From Blepharisma japonicum (Eukaryota > Ciliophora > Heterotrichea > Heterotrichida > Blepharismidae), in contig CATKHK010000065.1 of NCBI GenBank assembly GCA_949751835.1, forward strand, positions 213,754 to 277,753: a stretch of DNA of 64,000 nt, in the 5' to 3' direction. Under the pieces are notes generated by a model, which ran no database searches, was not told the DNA's origin, and saw only the letters and a program-made list of their open reading frames with translations. The translations under genes were made by a program, and so were the position numbers. This document shows, one piece after another, positions 32,501-44,796 of the stretch. Within the stretch, counting starts at the first letter, position 1, and each line of letters begins with the position of its first letter.

Positions 32501-34004
32501 TGAATTTTTGATCAATAAAGAAAACTATGATTTTGGCCTAACACAGCTGGGCAATAAAATTAATAATGTCCAGCTTCCTCCATGGGCTCCTACTGCTTAT
32601 GATTTCATCAGAATTAATCGAGAAGCATTAGAATCCAATGTTGTTTCAGAAAAAATCCACAGCTGGATAGACCTAATTTTTGGGTACAAACAAAGAGGTC
32701 CTGAAGCAGAAAAAGCAATGAACATTTTTTACTATATGACTTATGAATCTAATATAGATTTAGACAAAATTGAAGACCCTACCCTCCGTGCTTCTATTGA
32801 AGCTCAAATCGTGCACTTTGGAAAAACCCCTTCGCAATTATTCACAAAGCCCCATCCACAGCGAGAAAATCCCCATAAAACTAGTCCTGGCCCAACAGTC
32901 ATCTCTAAAGAAGCCAAGCTGAAAATTTATTTTCCTCAATATCGAAAACCTTTTGATAAGCCTTTTACCTTCATGAATTATTTTGATCTCCCTGACAAAG
33001 CCATACTTAAGGCGAAAATGTATAAAGACAAAGAAATTTTCGCAATCAGGAGAAATGGTAATTTAATTAAATATAACTGGTGGCCTACTCCTATGGGCGA
33101 ATGTAAAACTCCATTTACATGTGCCAATAATAAAGAAATTCAGCTGCTGAAGGACCAAAAATCGTGGACTATTGAAAATCAAGACAGGTCAGCTATAGGT
33201 TTTAACGCCCCAATTGAGATTATGGACCAAGGAAAAATCATTGTGAAAGGAGGGTTTTGGGATGGAAGATTGACGGTCCAGAAAGCAAATGTAAAGGACC
33301 ATCCTCATAAATGGTGTCATCATAATACAATTACATGCATTGATATAGACGAAGAAGAAAAAGTAGGGATCACTGGAGGAAAAGATGGAGATGTACTAGT
33401 TTGGCAAGTTAAAGGAGATGTATGGCAGCCTAGATGGCAATATATTGACCATGATGACCAAGTTATGTCAGTCACTATTTCTCAAGAACTCCGACTATTT
33501 GCCAGTTGTTCTTTGGATGGAACGTGCAATATTTATTCACTTATGAAAGGCAGACTTATTAGAGTAGTCAGTCTTCCAAACTTTTCCCCTATTTATATGG
33601 TCAAATTTTCCCCAGCGGCTCCTGCAAAAGTAGTTTTATTTTCTTCTGAAGAAAGCTGCTTATACTCATTTTCTATTAATGGAGAACCTTTATATAAAGT
33701 TCATGAAAGGTGTGTCCATATGACGAGTCCGATTATTTTGAGAAATTTAAATCAGCAGGAATTTCTTATTTATGGGACTGAAACTGGAGATATTGTGATC
33801 AGATATGCATCGACACTTGAACCGTTAAGGAGATTTTCAATTACAGGAGGATCTCCTGTGCTGACGTTAATGGCTAATAAAGACCTTAGATTTTTGCTTG
33901 TAGGGTGTGCTGATGGAGAATTAGGCGTTTTAACTGATCCTGATGCAACTCTTTTAGTATTGGAAAAGCAATGGCAGCTTGGAAATGTACTTAATCTCGG
34001 CTAA
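26550..34004 (+). CDS. Giant BEACH-WD40 protein with a duplicated SEC14 N-terminus
   Basis: One open frame of 2,484 residues, read through TGA Trp at 26745, 27273, 30585 and 31113. Residues 1-74 copy the CRAL-TRIO N region of the neighbouring SEC14 gene (61 of 74 identical). The BEACH-family part starts near residue 84 with alpha-helical repeats. A concanavalin-A-like domain lies near 140-330 and more helical repeats to about 730. An acidic/proline tract with KMSFDE-type repeats follows (about 735-885). A PH-like domain (about 1690-1815), the BEACH domain (about 1820-2107, with NWEISNFEYLMFLNYAAGRSY and HFGSHYSNPGIV) and C-terminal WD40 repeats complete it. BEACH proteins (neurobeachin, LvsA, LYST) are membrane-trafficking scaffolds. 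If the first 83 codons are not translated, ATG 26799 is the alternative start. Confidence 0.93.
28755..29190 (+). repeat. Acidic/proline repeats inside the BEACH gene
   Basis: Degenerate repeats of about 20-30 residues with cores such as FDEDEDAPLAPPPPKK, MKMSFDENALSAPKK, TKMSFDEEILKIPASKK and PKMNFEENVLVAPPPP. They alternate an aromatic-acidic patch with Pro/Lys. Such repeats look like arrayed short linear binding motifs. Confidence 0.75.
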
Positions 34005-34085
34005 ATTTTCATTAATAATATCAATAATTAGAAAAATCCAATTTGTTTGTTAACATAAATCTTGCATAGAGAACTCCAAATAAAA

Positions 34086-35177
34086 ATGATTGTGAACTAT
34101 AGTAAGCCAGAGATTCTAGCAACATGATTTGAATCCAGCATTAATCAAAGAAAAGATTTGCTTACATACAGAGATGAAAATCTTATTACACTAATAAACT
34201 ATGTGAATACGAGTTTAATGCTGACATCGGCTGACCAAATCAAGGATGATTATGAGCTGCTAGGACTTATTGATACTTATTGAAGTGAGCCTGCTTATAT
34301 GCAAGTGAGGCCTAGTGCAATTAAAGGCAATAAATTAACAAACCTTATCAGTGAAAAATACCCGGAATTTTTGATGGGCGAAAAGGTATTTTATAATGAT
34401 CAAGGAAGCATTGTCAAGCTATTTCAAGGAGAAATAAAATCTTGAAAGCATTTTCAGCTGAGCATTTGTATGCTGCTTGAGCAGTCATTTTTGAAATGTC
34501 ATTATACTAAATTAACAAATCAAGCAGAAAAAATTGCGCAAAAGCTTCTTTACCATGAGAAAATTCCGATTAAAAAGAAAAAGGATAAGGTTGAAATTGA
34601 AAACCCGCGAATAATATATGACGTCTGTAATGTGAGAAAACAGTCAGATGAAAAAGAAACATTTGAAAATTTAAACTGTGAAGAAATTCCTTTAAATGAA
34701 AAATCCCTTAGTCTTACAAATGACACATCTCAAGAATCATCAGATAGTTGCAACGAAGTTCAAAACATAATTAATTCGCTCCAAAATCTATCTGTAGAAC
34801 CCGAAGTAACAATTCAGGTTGAGCCAGAAGATTACTCATCATATGACATGAAAAATTTAATTTTTGAAGTTTTTAGTGATATTTCTACACAAGCTGACAC
34901 TGACATTGAAAAAGATATATTTGAAACCCTTATTTTTAATGAGAACAGTTTAGGAGGAAGGTCATACAAGCTCAGGAAAATTTATTCCTCTAAAGCTATT
35001 GTATGAGATGAAGAAATGAAGCAGATTCTTAGCAATTCTTATAATGAAATAGAAGTAATGAATGACCCTTATACATCTTTTAATGAATATTCAATTGTGA
35101 GAGACTATTATCAAAATATACGATATCCCTACCTGAATATGCCTCAAAAATTTTATAATTTTAATCAGTTTAGCTAA
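34086..35177 (+). CDS. Hypothetical protein
   Basis: 363 residues from ATG 34086, read through four TGA Trp codons (ATWFES, DTYWSEP, KSWKHF, IVWDEE). The N-terminal about 150 residues look globular (LLGLIDTY, NLISEKYPEFLMGEKVFY). A basic KKKKDK patch follows, then an acidic Ser/Glu/Asn-rich region, and the chain ends in a Tyr/Asn-rich stretch. No family recognised. It follows the BEACH gene by 81 bp on the same strand. Confidence 0.65.
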
Positions 35178-36152
35178 ACCAATAAAATATATTGAATTCT
35201 GAGAAGTAACATCAGCAGTTAAAATTATTTTAACATTTTTGATATGAAATTAGAGATAGGGGCAGCAATTAATACCACCAATTGCTGCTATCATTTATCT
35301 TAATTCCTTATGTATAATCTTACACCTCATATGGAGCCAAGAAAGTAAATATGCAGATTTTTGCCATGGAATAAAACTAAAATAAAATTAAATAAGCAAA
35401 TTGGCAATTTTTAAATTAATTTCAGATAGAAAAACAATTTTTATTGATACTTGTCAAGTTTATAACGACTAATTTGATAAAAAATATGATCAATAAAAGC
35501 TTGCTTTTGTCTTTCACAATCAGCAATAGTGGAGATATTTTCAATTAGCTTGGCTCTGCACAATGAATAAGCGATTAAATAAATTTTCCTATTAAAAATT
35601 AGTATTTTTTCTCAAATTAATTTCTGTGAATCATAAGTACAATTATAATTTATTAAAACATTACAATAACAGAGTTATTTCTGATATGTAGGAAATATTT
35701 TATCTTGGTTTTATATTAACCATAAGAAATCATCTTTTCTTTAATTCCTAACCTAAATAAAAATATTTTTAGAAGAAACAGAAAGGAAGAGAACTATCAC
35801 TGAATTCAGACTTAAAAAAGCTCAGAATTTTGTTAAAAATCCTTATAAAAATAATGACTGAAATTAAATTCCTGATTGGCCCAGGAATTCAAGATCATGG
35901 AATAGTTCATTGATCTTGAGAAATAGAGATTTCAGATATCTTATTATTTTTATATCGGACTCAGATCAGTTTTCTTTTTGCGAGAATTTAGATATTACTC
36001 AAATCAGTTTGTCAGAGTTTTAATTTTGGATACAATTGAACTTAAATTAGAATTTATTGTAAAGGTTAGATTGAAAATCTTATGATATTAATTTAAAAGC
36101 CTGAGTTTTAACCTAATTACATGCCAGAATACTATAAATTTGGAATTAATAA
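35178..36152. other. Gene-poor AT-rich region
   Basis: Nearly 1 kb with no gene I can close. A minus-strand frame ending in TAA at 35441-35443 has protein-like composition over its last about 50 codons (for example STIADCERQKQAFIDHIFYQ) but lacks a convincing start. A 45-codon plus-strand ORF lies at 35854-35991. Both could be chance in AT-rich DNA with only two stop codons. Confidence 0.45.
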
Positions 36153-36527
36153 CTAATTATCAATAACATCTTCCCAAAAACACCTCATCGATTGAAGATG
36201 ACCAGAATGGATTTCTGAAATATTTAAGGCATTTTCCAATTGTTTAATTTTGTTGGATAATTCACTCATCTCATTGCGTTTCCTTTCTGCTTCTTTATCA
36301 TGCTGTTTAGCTACGCATTGAAGTAGCTGCTTTAAATCTGAACATGTGTAGGTGAGTGACTCTTTTTCTGCTTCAAGCTTATCGACCATAGTCTGAAGAA
36401 GGTTAATTTTTTTATTCAGAAGAGAATTATCTGAAATAGTTATTGTTGTGTTTTTAAGATTTCCTGAAGATTCTAGTTTGAGTTCAGCTGGAGCTTTGGA
36501 TGACCATGAATTTACAGTTGCTGCCAT
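36153..36527 (-). CDS. Small coiled-coil protein
   Basis: 124 residues, ATG 36527, stop TAG. A Ser-rich start is followed by a coiled coil from about residue 35 to 105 (NKKINLLQTMVDKLEAEKESL, NEMSELSNKIKQLENALNI). The end is SMRCFWEDVIDN. No family recognised. It is isolated in gene-poor DNA, but its codon pattern and clean start and stop support expression. Confidence 0.6.
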   Translation of the reverse strand: MAATVNSWSSKAPAELKLESSGNLKNTTITISDNSLLNKKINLLQTMVDKLEAEKESLTYTCSDLKQLLQCVAKQHDKEAERKRNEMSELSNKIKQLENALNISEIHSGHLQSMRCFWEDVIDN

Positions 36528-37911
36528 TGTGAAATATGGATTATAAAGATATATGCTATTGCACTAATTTTAGTTATAAAATTAGAGAGTTTATAATTTT
36601 TAGCCTTCACTTATATGAATTATTCATAAATAAAATTTAGGAAAAGAAATTTATTTAATGCTATTTAATAGTGAATTCTTTTCAATTACTTTTAAAAGCA
36701 TTTAAAGTAGCAAAAATCATTCCTTATAAGTTTTTTTTTCATATTTATTCAAATTGTCCTTGCTAAGTATTTTTATTTATAAAAAGCTGTTTTTACTTTT
36801 CTTGTTTCAGTTTGATTATTTATGAGAATTTTGTTTTTACAATTTTCTCAAGTTTTCTAGACTCAGACTTAAAAGCAGCTTTTTAGTCTTTTATAATGTC
36901 TTGAATTCCTAAAAAATTAATCATCAATTTAATTTCCTTAGAAAATATCATTATTTACAGAAATCTTTTCCAGCAGGAAAGTTCTTATCAAAATTTTCCT
37001 TATATCTGGAGCCTAGGTAATAAAATAATTCCTCTCTCATCTTACTTCTTATTTTGTCAGTATCTGCCCTTATATACTTTCCATCCATTATTATATACTC
37101 CTGTCATGTAAGTGCTGATGAAATTTTCAGAAAATATGTAATTGCAGGTAGTAGTCGAAGAGAAAATGAGCCGATGTTTTCTAGTAGCCAAAGAGATATT
37201 TTATAGTAGTCGGAGAGAAAATGATCTCATATTTTCTAGTAATTAATTCAGCATTATCTTTAAATTATACCATAATCTAGAAATATTTTTCATGAAATCC
37301 CTATTAATGAACCTTGAAAATAAATGAGCTTTCCAATTCTAAATGCAGGATGATCTGTAAAATTTTATATTAATCAATTAACTTAAAGAAGGCGACATTT
37401 TAACAAAAAGATATTTCCTAAATTAAATTGAGATGCTTTTAGTTCATTTTATGAGAGAGAACCTTGAATTAAGGACTCCTGATCAATAAAGAATTTGTAA
37501 CATACAAATATCGGTAATTTAGTTTTTTAATATCATCGTCAAGCTCTGTCTGGGAATTTTCATTGTGTTAATTTAAGAGAGGAATTATCTAGCATATACC
37601 TCATATCAGTAGAAAACTGTGGTAGTAATTTTAATTTATCCTAGTTTTGTCTTAGTAAATAATATTGCAGCATTTAGTGATAAGCATCCATAAATCATAA
37701 TTTTAAACTAAAGAATTGTCATTTTGGTGAATTTATTTTAAGTTAAATAGGGACAATCTTTAAAAGGAACTTTATTTTAGAGAATATTTTTACAAACTTA
37801 ATTGCATTAGAAATATCTTTCATCGAATTATTATATTTCCAGCTATTAGCTTTTGTAATTGAAAGACATTTTAAGCTCTAATACCGTCCATAATAAATTT
37901 GAGAAGATATT
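36528..37911. other. Gene-poor AT-rich region with an imperfect direct repeat
   Basis: About 1.4 kb without a complete gene. It holds a pair of 38-nt direct repeats 55 bp apart (37149-37186 and 37204-37241). A minus-strand open frame runs from TAA at 36951-36953 up to TAG near 37240, and its last about 50 codons look protein-like (RADTDKIRSKMREELFYYLG). No ATG lies early in it. It may be a gene remnant or a 3' exon. Confidence 0.45.
37149..37241. repeat. Two imperfect 38-nt direct repeats, 55-bp period
   Basis: Unit 1 (37149-37186) begins TAGTAGTCGAAGAGAAAATGA and unit 2 (37204-37241) begins TAGTAGTCGGAGAGAAAATGA. Both end TTTTCTAGTA. They share the outer parts and differ at a few internal positions. 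Confidence 0.85.
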
Positions 37912-40900
37912 ATGCACTACTTGTTTTTTATACTCCTATCTTATCAATTTTCCAAAATTAAAAGTTTTGCACCTGAAAACTCTATAAGAGATGATCAATA
38001 TTTTTCAAAATTAAGAAACAATACCTTAAACTTATTTGAAGAAAAACTTGAGGATCAGTATTTGGCTAAGACTCTTATAGATCGTCATAGAGGCAATATA
38101 AATAACTCAATTGAAGAGAACATTCTTTCGAAAAAATTCTCAAGAAAGCTTTGCTTATCGAATGAATATGATGACGGAACAGGAACATGTATAAGTTGTG
38201 GGACAAATTGTGATCAATGCACTCAAGATTCATGCACACAATGTCAAACCACTTTTCACCGTGATATAAATAATCTTTTTAATTGTATTACCTGTGACAC
38301 TGCTAATGGGCAATATATCACAAATGATGACAATTGTTCTTCTTGCTCTGATACATGATGTGAAATTTGTCCTAACGATGCTTGCACTACCTGCAAAACT
38401 CCTTATTACTTCAAAACTCAGTCAGACTCATCAATTTCCTGTGATAATTGCAATACAAATAGCGGATTTTATGTAAATTCAGATACATGCGAGCCATGCA
38501 CAGACACTAAATGTGGAAAATGTCCTAGTGATGTATGCTCTAAATGCAAATCGGGGTACCTTTTCAGTGTAAATGATCCTTCCTTATGTGATTCTTGTGA
38601 TCTTTCTAATGGATTTTATAATAGCTCAGATCATTGTGTTGCATGTTCTGATACCCATTGTGCTAAATGTTCTGGTGATGTATGCACTTCTTGTAAAGCA
38701 AATTATTATTTCAGCATAAGTGACCCATCACTTTGTGATGTTTGTAACACAGATGGCATTTATGGGGATACTGATGGATATTGCAAGACTTGTGCTGATT
38801 CTAATTGTGAGCAATGCAATGCAAAAAATCAATGCAGTGTCTGTAAAATAAAGACAAATTATCCGAATGGTAAAGGAATTTGTGAAAAATGCCCAACGAA
38901 CCAATATACTAATAATGATGGAATTACTTGTAATGATTGTCCTTCTGGGACATATTCAGATTCTGGAGCTACAAGCTGCACCAATTCCTGCTCAATAGTA
39001 GATTGCGATGTTTGTACAGGGCCAGGCCAATGCTCAAAATGCAATAATATTAATCATTATTTTACAGGAACAGCTTGCCAAGAATGCCCTGCAGGAAAAT
39101 ATTCAAAAGGTGATGGCTTAACATGTTCAGCTTGTGAAGACCCTGGATGTCTTGTTTGCACAGGAGGAGGCCTTTATTCTTGTTTATCATGTTCAGCCCC
39201 TTCTTATTATTTATCTGATGGTCGCTGTACTCCTTGTCCAAGTGGAAAGTATTCTATTTCAAGTACTGCTTCTTCATGTATTGACTGTGGACTTGGCTGT
39301 TCTTCTTGTAGCAGCTTAACTGTCTGCAATACTTGCAATGATCCTACTTCTATGTCAAATAAAGGTGATGGGACATGCTCCTGTAGTTATTCGAACTATT
39401 TTATGGACTCCACAAATATATGCAGACGATGCTATGATTTATGTTTAACTTGTAGCTCAATAAACAGCTGCAATTCTTGTGTCCAGCATTCATCAATACC
39501 AAGCGGTTCAGCTCTATGCCAGTGTGATGAAGGATATACAAAAGCTGGACAAAGCTGCGAATCATGTGGAAATTTATGCTTAACATGTGTATATGTAGAT
39601 AATAATAGGTGCAATATTTGTGTAAAACATGCAACACCGGTTGAAGAAAAAGGAGGAGGATGCACTTGTAATGACGGCTTTTATAAATCTGGAAACATAT
39701 GTGTTGCGACATGCAGTAAATTATGCTTAACTTGTGATGCTGAGCATGGAAGTGTATGCTCAAGCTGTGTTGAAAATGCAGAACTAATTGGAACTATATG
39801 CAGCTGTACTGCAAACTCAATATATAATTCAACTACAAATTCATGCGTATGTAATAGTGGATATACAGAAGTCAATAATAAATGTGTCCTATGTAAGAAT
39901 TATTTTGAGTTGACTGATGTTATTGATGGGTACTATAATGGTGATTTTTCTGCAATTTTAATAGAATTTGGTGAGGCTATTGACACTTCTGTTGATCCGA
40001 GCTGCTCAAATACAATTGATCCTATAAGTCAGTATAAGTTGGGATTAGTGCCAGTTTGCACGTGAGATGGAAATAATAGACTTAAGATTCAGTTGGGAAA
40101 AGAATTCATGATTAGACTTGAAAATGTATATTTGCTTGGCACAAATATAGTTAAAAAAGATGGAAATTGTACGACAAATTATAACCAGCTATATGTACCT
40201 TTAAGAATTACATCAGATCCAACGCCAAGAGCTATAATATCAGGCCCTTCATCATTTTCTCTAGGTTGCACAGACACCAATCTTCAATACTCAGGTCTAA
40301 AATCAACTGGCAGTTTAAACTATTCAATGGCATATTCATGATCCGCAGCAATATCACCAGCAAATTCAGTCTTGATTTCTTACATCTCCACCCAAACGGG
40401 CTCAACACTCAATATAAACAGAACTTATTTTTCAGCTGCCACTGATTATGCTTTAACAGTTACTTTAAAAGTCACCAATGCCTTTTCGTATTCCAATGAA
40501 ATTTCTCTGACAACATCAATAAACTCAACTCCATCTCTTCAAGTATTAATTGATGCAGGCAATAACGATAATATGAAATCATCAGAATTGAGAATTTATA
40601 AAGCTTCAGTTTTTTCTTATTGTGGAAGCGATACATATGGTATATCTTGATCATGAAGCTACGTCCCACAGGCTGGAGCTCCATCAATTTCTTATATATC
40701 TATTCTTTCGACATCTAAACAGCCTAATAAGCTTGTAATTAACCCAAAAATGCTGCCTGGCGGGTACTCTTATATGTTTACTGCGACAGCAAGTTTGACG
40801 GATTCGTCAGGAGTAAAAAAATCAGGCTCTGCTTCTATATTGATATCTGTGACATCTACACCTTTAGTAATTCAGCTATCAAAAGCAGGTGGGACTGTAT

Positions 40901-43539
40901 TTCCAGATAAGCCATTTGAAATTAATGGTGATGGATCATACGACCCTGATGGTTTATCAGGATCGTTAGCTTATGAATGATCATGCCATTATTCTTCAAA
41001 TAATAGTGCATGCAAAGATAGGGATGGGAATCAGCTTATTTCTGGACAGTTCTATTCAAGTTTAGCTATTTCTTCAGGGAAGTTTATCCCAGGTGGCAGC
41101 TATAATTTAACTCTTACTATTAAAAAGGATGCCCGCACAGCATCTACAACAATATCATTACAAGCATTAGTTCTATCTGCAAATTATTCATCCAATACAA
41201 GTATAGAGATTTCTTATAAAACTCAAAAAGTATCCCCAAAAGATTCTTTCACAATAGGTGCAACTATTGAAACTGAGCCTGAATCAGCATTAAAATGATC
41301 ATGTAGCGACTCACAAATTTCAATTTCCCCAAACAATTTATCAATGATGAAATTGCCTGCAAATACCCTTATTAGTGGAAATTCTTATACTTTTCAACTA
41401 AGTGTTACCGAAAGTTCAGGAATAGTAAGCTACCAAAATATATTAGTAAATGTAAATAGTGGGGCTGCCTGCATTAATGGGCTTAAAATTTCTCCATCTG
41501 CAGGAAAGTCTTTAACAACTAAATTTTCCTTATCAATTGATGGCTGTGATGATAAAGACAGAGAAGATTTTCCATTAGTTTATACTTTTGAAGACACATG
41601 AAATGGAATCTCTTATGTCCTAGGAATCACCCTTGAAAACGCAATTTCAACTTATTTGTTCCCTGGCCTTAATTCACTTGCTGTAATGGTTTGTGACCAG
41701 TTAGCTGGCTGCTCTAGCTATGAGCAGATCATTTCGATAGGAGAAAATGCAAGATTTTTAGCAGAAACCAGTCTTATGAGTACCTATAAAGCTGAGACAT
41801 CAGATTTAGACAAAATTATGCCAACAGTTACTTTATTTGCTTCATCAGCAGAAATTGATGAAGTGCTATTTACTAAAATGTCAGAGGATTTAGAATATTA
41901 TATAAAAAGTCAAAACTCAATTACATTAAAAATATTTAAAGGTTTATGTGGGGCTATTCAAGCTCTTACAACTCAGGATAGCTTTATGACTCAAGATAAA
42001 TATGAATATTATATGGATTGAATTTTATCATTATTAAATGATAATCAAATACCAATAAATGCAGACTCAAACAGCATTTTTGATATCTTATTAACGATTA
42101 CAAATGGATATATCAGCAATTTCAACTCTACTGCTGGAGATTATGAAAATTCTATAGTAAATGCTAATGGATTTTTAAATAAAATTTTGGATTATATTAC
42201 AAAAGATGACTTGCCAGGCCAGAGCAGCATTCCGAATGCTTCGATTAACACAAGCATTCACGTAGGTAAAATAAGAAATTTCCCTGATTTAATGGTGAAA
42301 AATAGTTATTCCTTTGATGACTTTACAATAATTTTTCCAAGCCATATCCCATTTAATGACACTGAAATATTAAATTTGAGGGCAAATTCTTATGAAAACA
42401 ATGATGAATATTCTTCTTTAATTTCTCTCAGCTATGCCACAAGTGGGACTTACAATAACTTTGTATATGATGCTTCAGATGAAGAAGAAATCCAATTTAA
42501 CAGCAAAAAATATCCCATTAAAATTGAAATTCCATATGGTAAAATACCTGAAAATGGATGAACTTGTTTATTTTTTAATACCTCTTCAAGTGCCTGGGAA
42601 AATAATGGATGTGTTATTTCACAAGTTGCAAGCTCAGCCGTGAGTGTAAAAATTTATCATTTTTCTATGTTCAAATTAGCTGAAAAACCGCTTGAAACAT
42701 TTTTATGTAGCCAGAACTTAGTCCTTATTTATATCATGTCTGTATTTATATTTATTGGACTAATTTTAACCCCAATAGCTTATTTTCTTGACAAAATATC
42801 AACAAGAAAGACCTTGAAAACTCTTACGACAGAAGAAATTAATCAAGTCACAGCAATGAATCTTAATGAATCTATCAAGAATTTAACTGAAGAGCCATCA
42901 CAGCTTGATATTGATATAGAAAGAACTGAGCAGAATGATAGAAATGCTGATGAGGTTGTTAATGAGCCAAATTCTCTGACCACTGAAATAGATGATAAAG
43001 AAATAAAAAAGAATTACATCATATTCTTAGAAGGGCACTTAACGTTAGGATTGTTACTTCATAGAGAAGATTTTCCAAGATATCAAAGAATTTTTGTATT
43101 ATTTACTATTATTTTTTGGGAAATGCTATTAGAAGGGCTATGATTTTATTCTTTTGAAGATTACAAAAATGGGGAGGAAGATGACAATTGGTCTGAAAAT
43201 TATAAAGGAAAATATTTTGGGTACTCAATTCTGGCAATAGTTTTATCAGCTCCAATTGAATTTTTAATGATGTTTTGCTTTACTACTAAAAGAAAAGTTA
43301 AAAAAATATTGATTATTTCGGCATGGGCGTTAGGAGGTATATTACTAAGTGCATCAGTTGCAGGTATTTCAGCATTAAATGTGGAGTTTTGTAATGAATG
43401 GAGTGGTTATTGGACTCTAAGCTTTATATGGGGGATTATTATTGAAATTTGTATTGTTCAGAGTTTATGGACACTAGGAAGATATGCAATTTTAGTTTGG
43501 TATCCCCAGTATAAAATCGAACAGAATAGAAACAGCTAA
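37912..43539 (+). CDS. Polycystin-1-like surface protein: Cys-rich repeats, REJ-like region, GPS-like site, about five TM segments
   Basis: A single frame of 1,875 residues with about ten TGA Trp codons. A signal peptide (MHYLFFILLSYQF) leads to about 600 residues of furin/EGF-like Cys repeats, roughly 50 residues each (for example CSDTHCAKCSGDVCTSCKA). Residues about 700-1400 contain REJ-like repeats with WSC-type motifs (EWSCHYSSN, LKWSCSD) and DGDGSYDPDG-like beta-sandwich hallmarks. Near 1540-1590, CLFFNTSSSAWENNGCV followed by a hydrophobic strand resembles a GPS/GAIN site. TM1 is at about 1603. A cytosolic loop and four more TM segments follow (about 1723-1855), introduced by LTLGLLLHREDFPRYQRIF. 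The REJ-GPS-TM order is that of polycystin-1 proteins. No PLAT domain is evident. Confidence 0.85.
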
Positions 43540-43801
43540 TTAAATAATTTTTTTTAATTAAACAATCTATTTTCAAACTTATTGAAGAGTTCAGTGATTT
43601 TATTTAGATTTTAGAGAAAAATATTGAATTTTATTATCTTAATATGCCAATCCATAATTAATGCCATAATTTGAGAGATTATATATTTCATGTATCAGCA
43701 TCAAAAGATATTATTTTAAAAATTTATTTAAAATGATTAGTTCTTTTATGTGATGTTTAATATATTAATGCTATTTCAAATCTAAAGGTTTTTAATAGAA
43801 A

Positions 43802-44302
43802 TTAAGTAAACTCATAATATTGAGAGCAGTGGAATGCAGCATATTCCAAGTTAAGCTCAACTGCATCTAATTTCCTCATGAATGAATCTTTTTTGCTTAA
43901 ATCATCAGCTACTTCTTCTCTTTTACTAAACGAATTATTGTTTTGTAAAATGTGTTGCTTTATATCAAATGTAGGTCCAACTTTTATCCAATTCAAAACA
44001 GAATTTTCTCCTTTGCTCTTTAAATTGCTTAAAAAAGAAATAGCTTTATCAGCATAAATTCTTGAGGAAAATCGAACAAATGCACAAGAATGCTCTGAAA
44101 TAAGCTTAATTTCAGAAATTTCTCCGAAATTAGTGAAGTACCCGAATAATGCCTCTTCTGAGCTGTAAAGCTTTGTTAATCATTGGACAAAAAGTGTGCA
44201 GCCGCTGGCATCAATGAACCGATCATCTCCTGAAGAGTTTTTATTATTTTCTGGACCTCTTGAAGCTGTATTTATTGATTCTGGCTCATCAATGTCCATC
44301 AT
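43802..44302 (-). CDS. RRM-domain protein
   Basis: 166 residues from ATG 44302 (MMDIDEPES), read through a TGA Trp (FVQWLTKLYSS). An RRM spans about residues 34-105: GCTLFVQWL is RNP2, a helix EEALFGYFTNFGEISEIKLI follows, and CAFVRFSSRIYADKAISFL is RNP1. The pattern resembles the RRM of RBM22/Slt11-type splicing proteins, but similarity is loose. The last 60 residues are helical and charged. Convergent with the large surface-protein gene (262 bp). Confidence 0.75.
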
Positions 44303-44796
44303 ATTAATGAATTATATTTTATATTTTGATTTTGCATCATTTTAAGAATGAATAAAAATTTTGCCTATTTTGCTTTTAATAATAAATAGTCATTTTGCGT
44401 TACATTTTCATCCTCATATTCAAACAAACATGAGAATTCAAATTTTGTCGATTTATTTTGCATTTCAATACAATTAAGCTGAAAAATATTTAAACTCCTT
44501 AGCATTTATTACTTAGGTTTGTCTTTTTTTCCTAATATTCTCAAGCTAAAATTTAGGTTTATTCCTTTAGTTATATCCCTCCTGACTAAATTCTGGCAAA
44601 TAATGCGAGTAATAGCAAGTATAAATAAATTATTAAAAGATAAATATTTCTATATTAAGTTTATATTTCATTAATGTATGCTAATTGAAATAAATCACTT
44701 TTTTTTTGTACTAATAAGAATTTGAGAAATTCAATTATATAAAAAACAAAATTGAAATAACTAAAAACAAAAATCAATGATATTATAATAAAAGAA
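44303..44796. promoter_or_regulatory. Divergent AT-rich intergenic region
   Basis: 494 bp between the RRM gene and the pseudokinase gene, which face away from each other. No repeat, RNA gene or ORF I can support. Confidence 0.4.

Noticed and set aside
39401-39763. Minus-strand ORF of 120 residues across the Cys-rich repeats
   Set aside because: Shadow frame: His/Leu/Tyr-rich composition produced by the antisense of Cys codons, inside a strong plus-strand gene.
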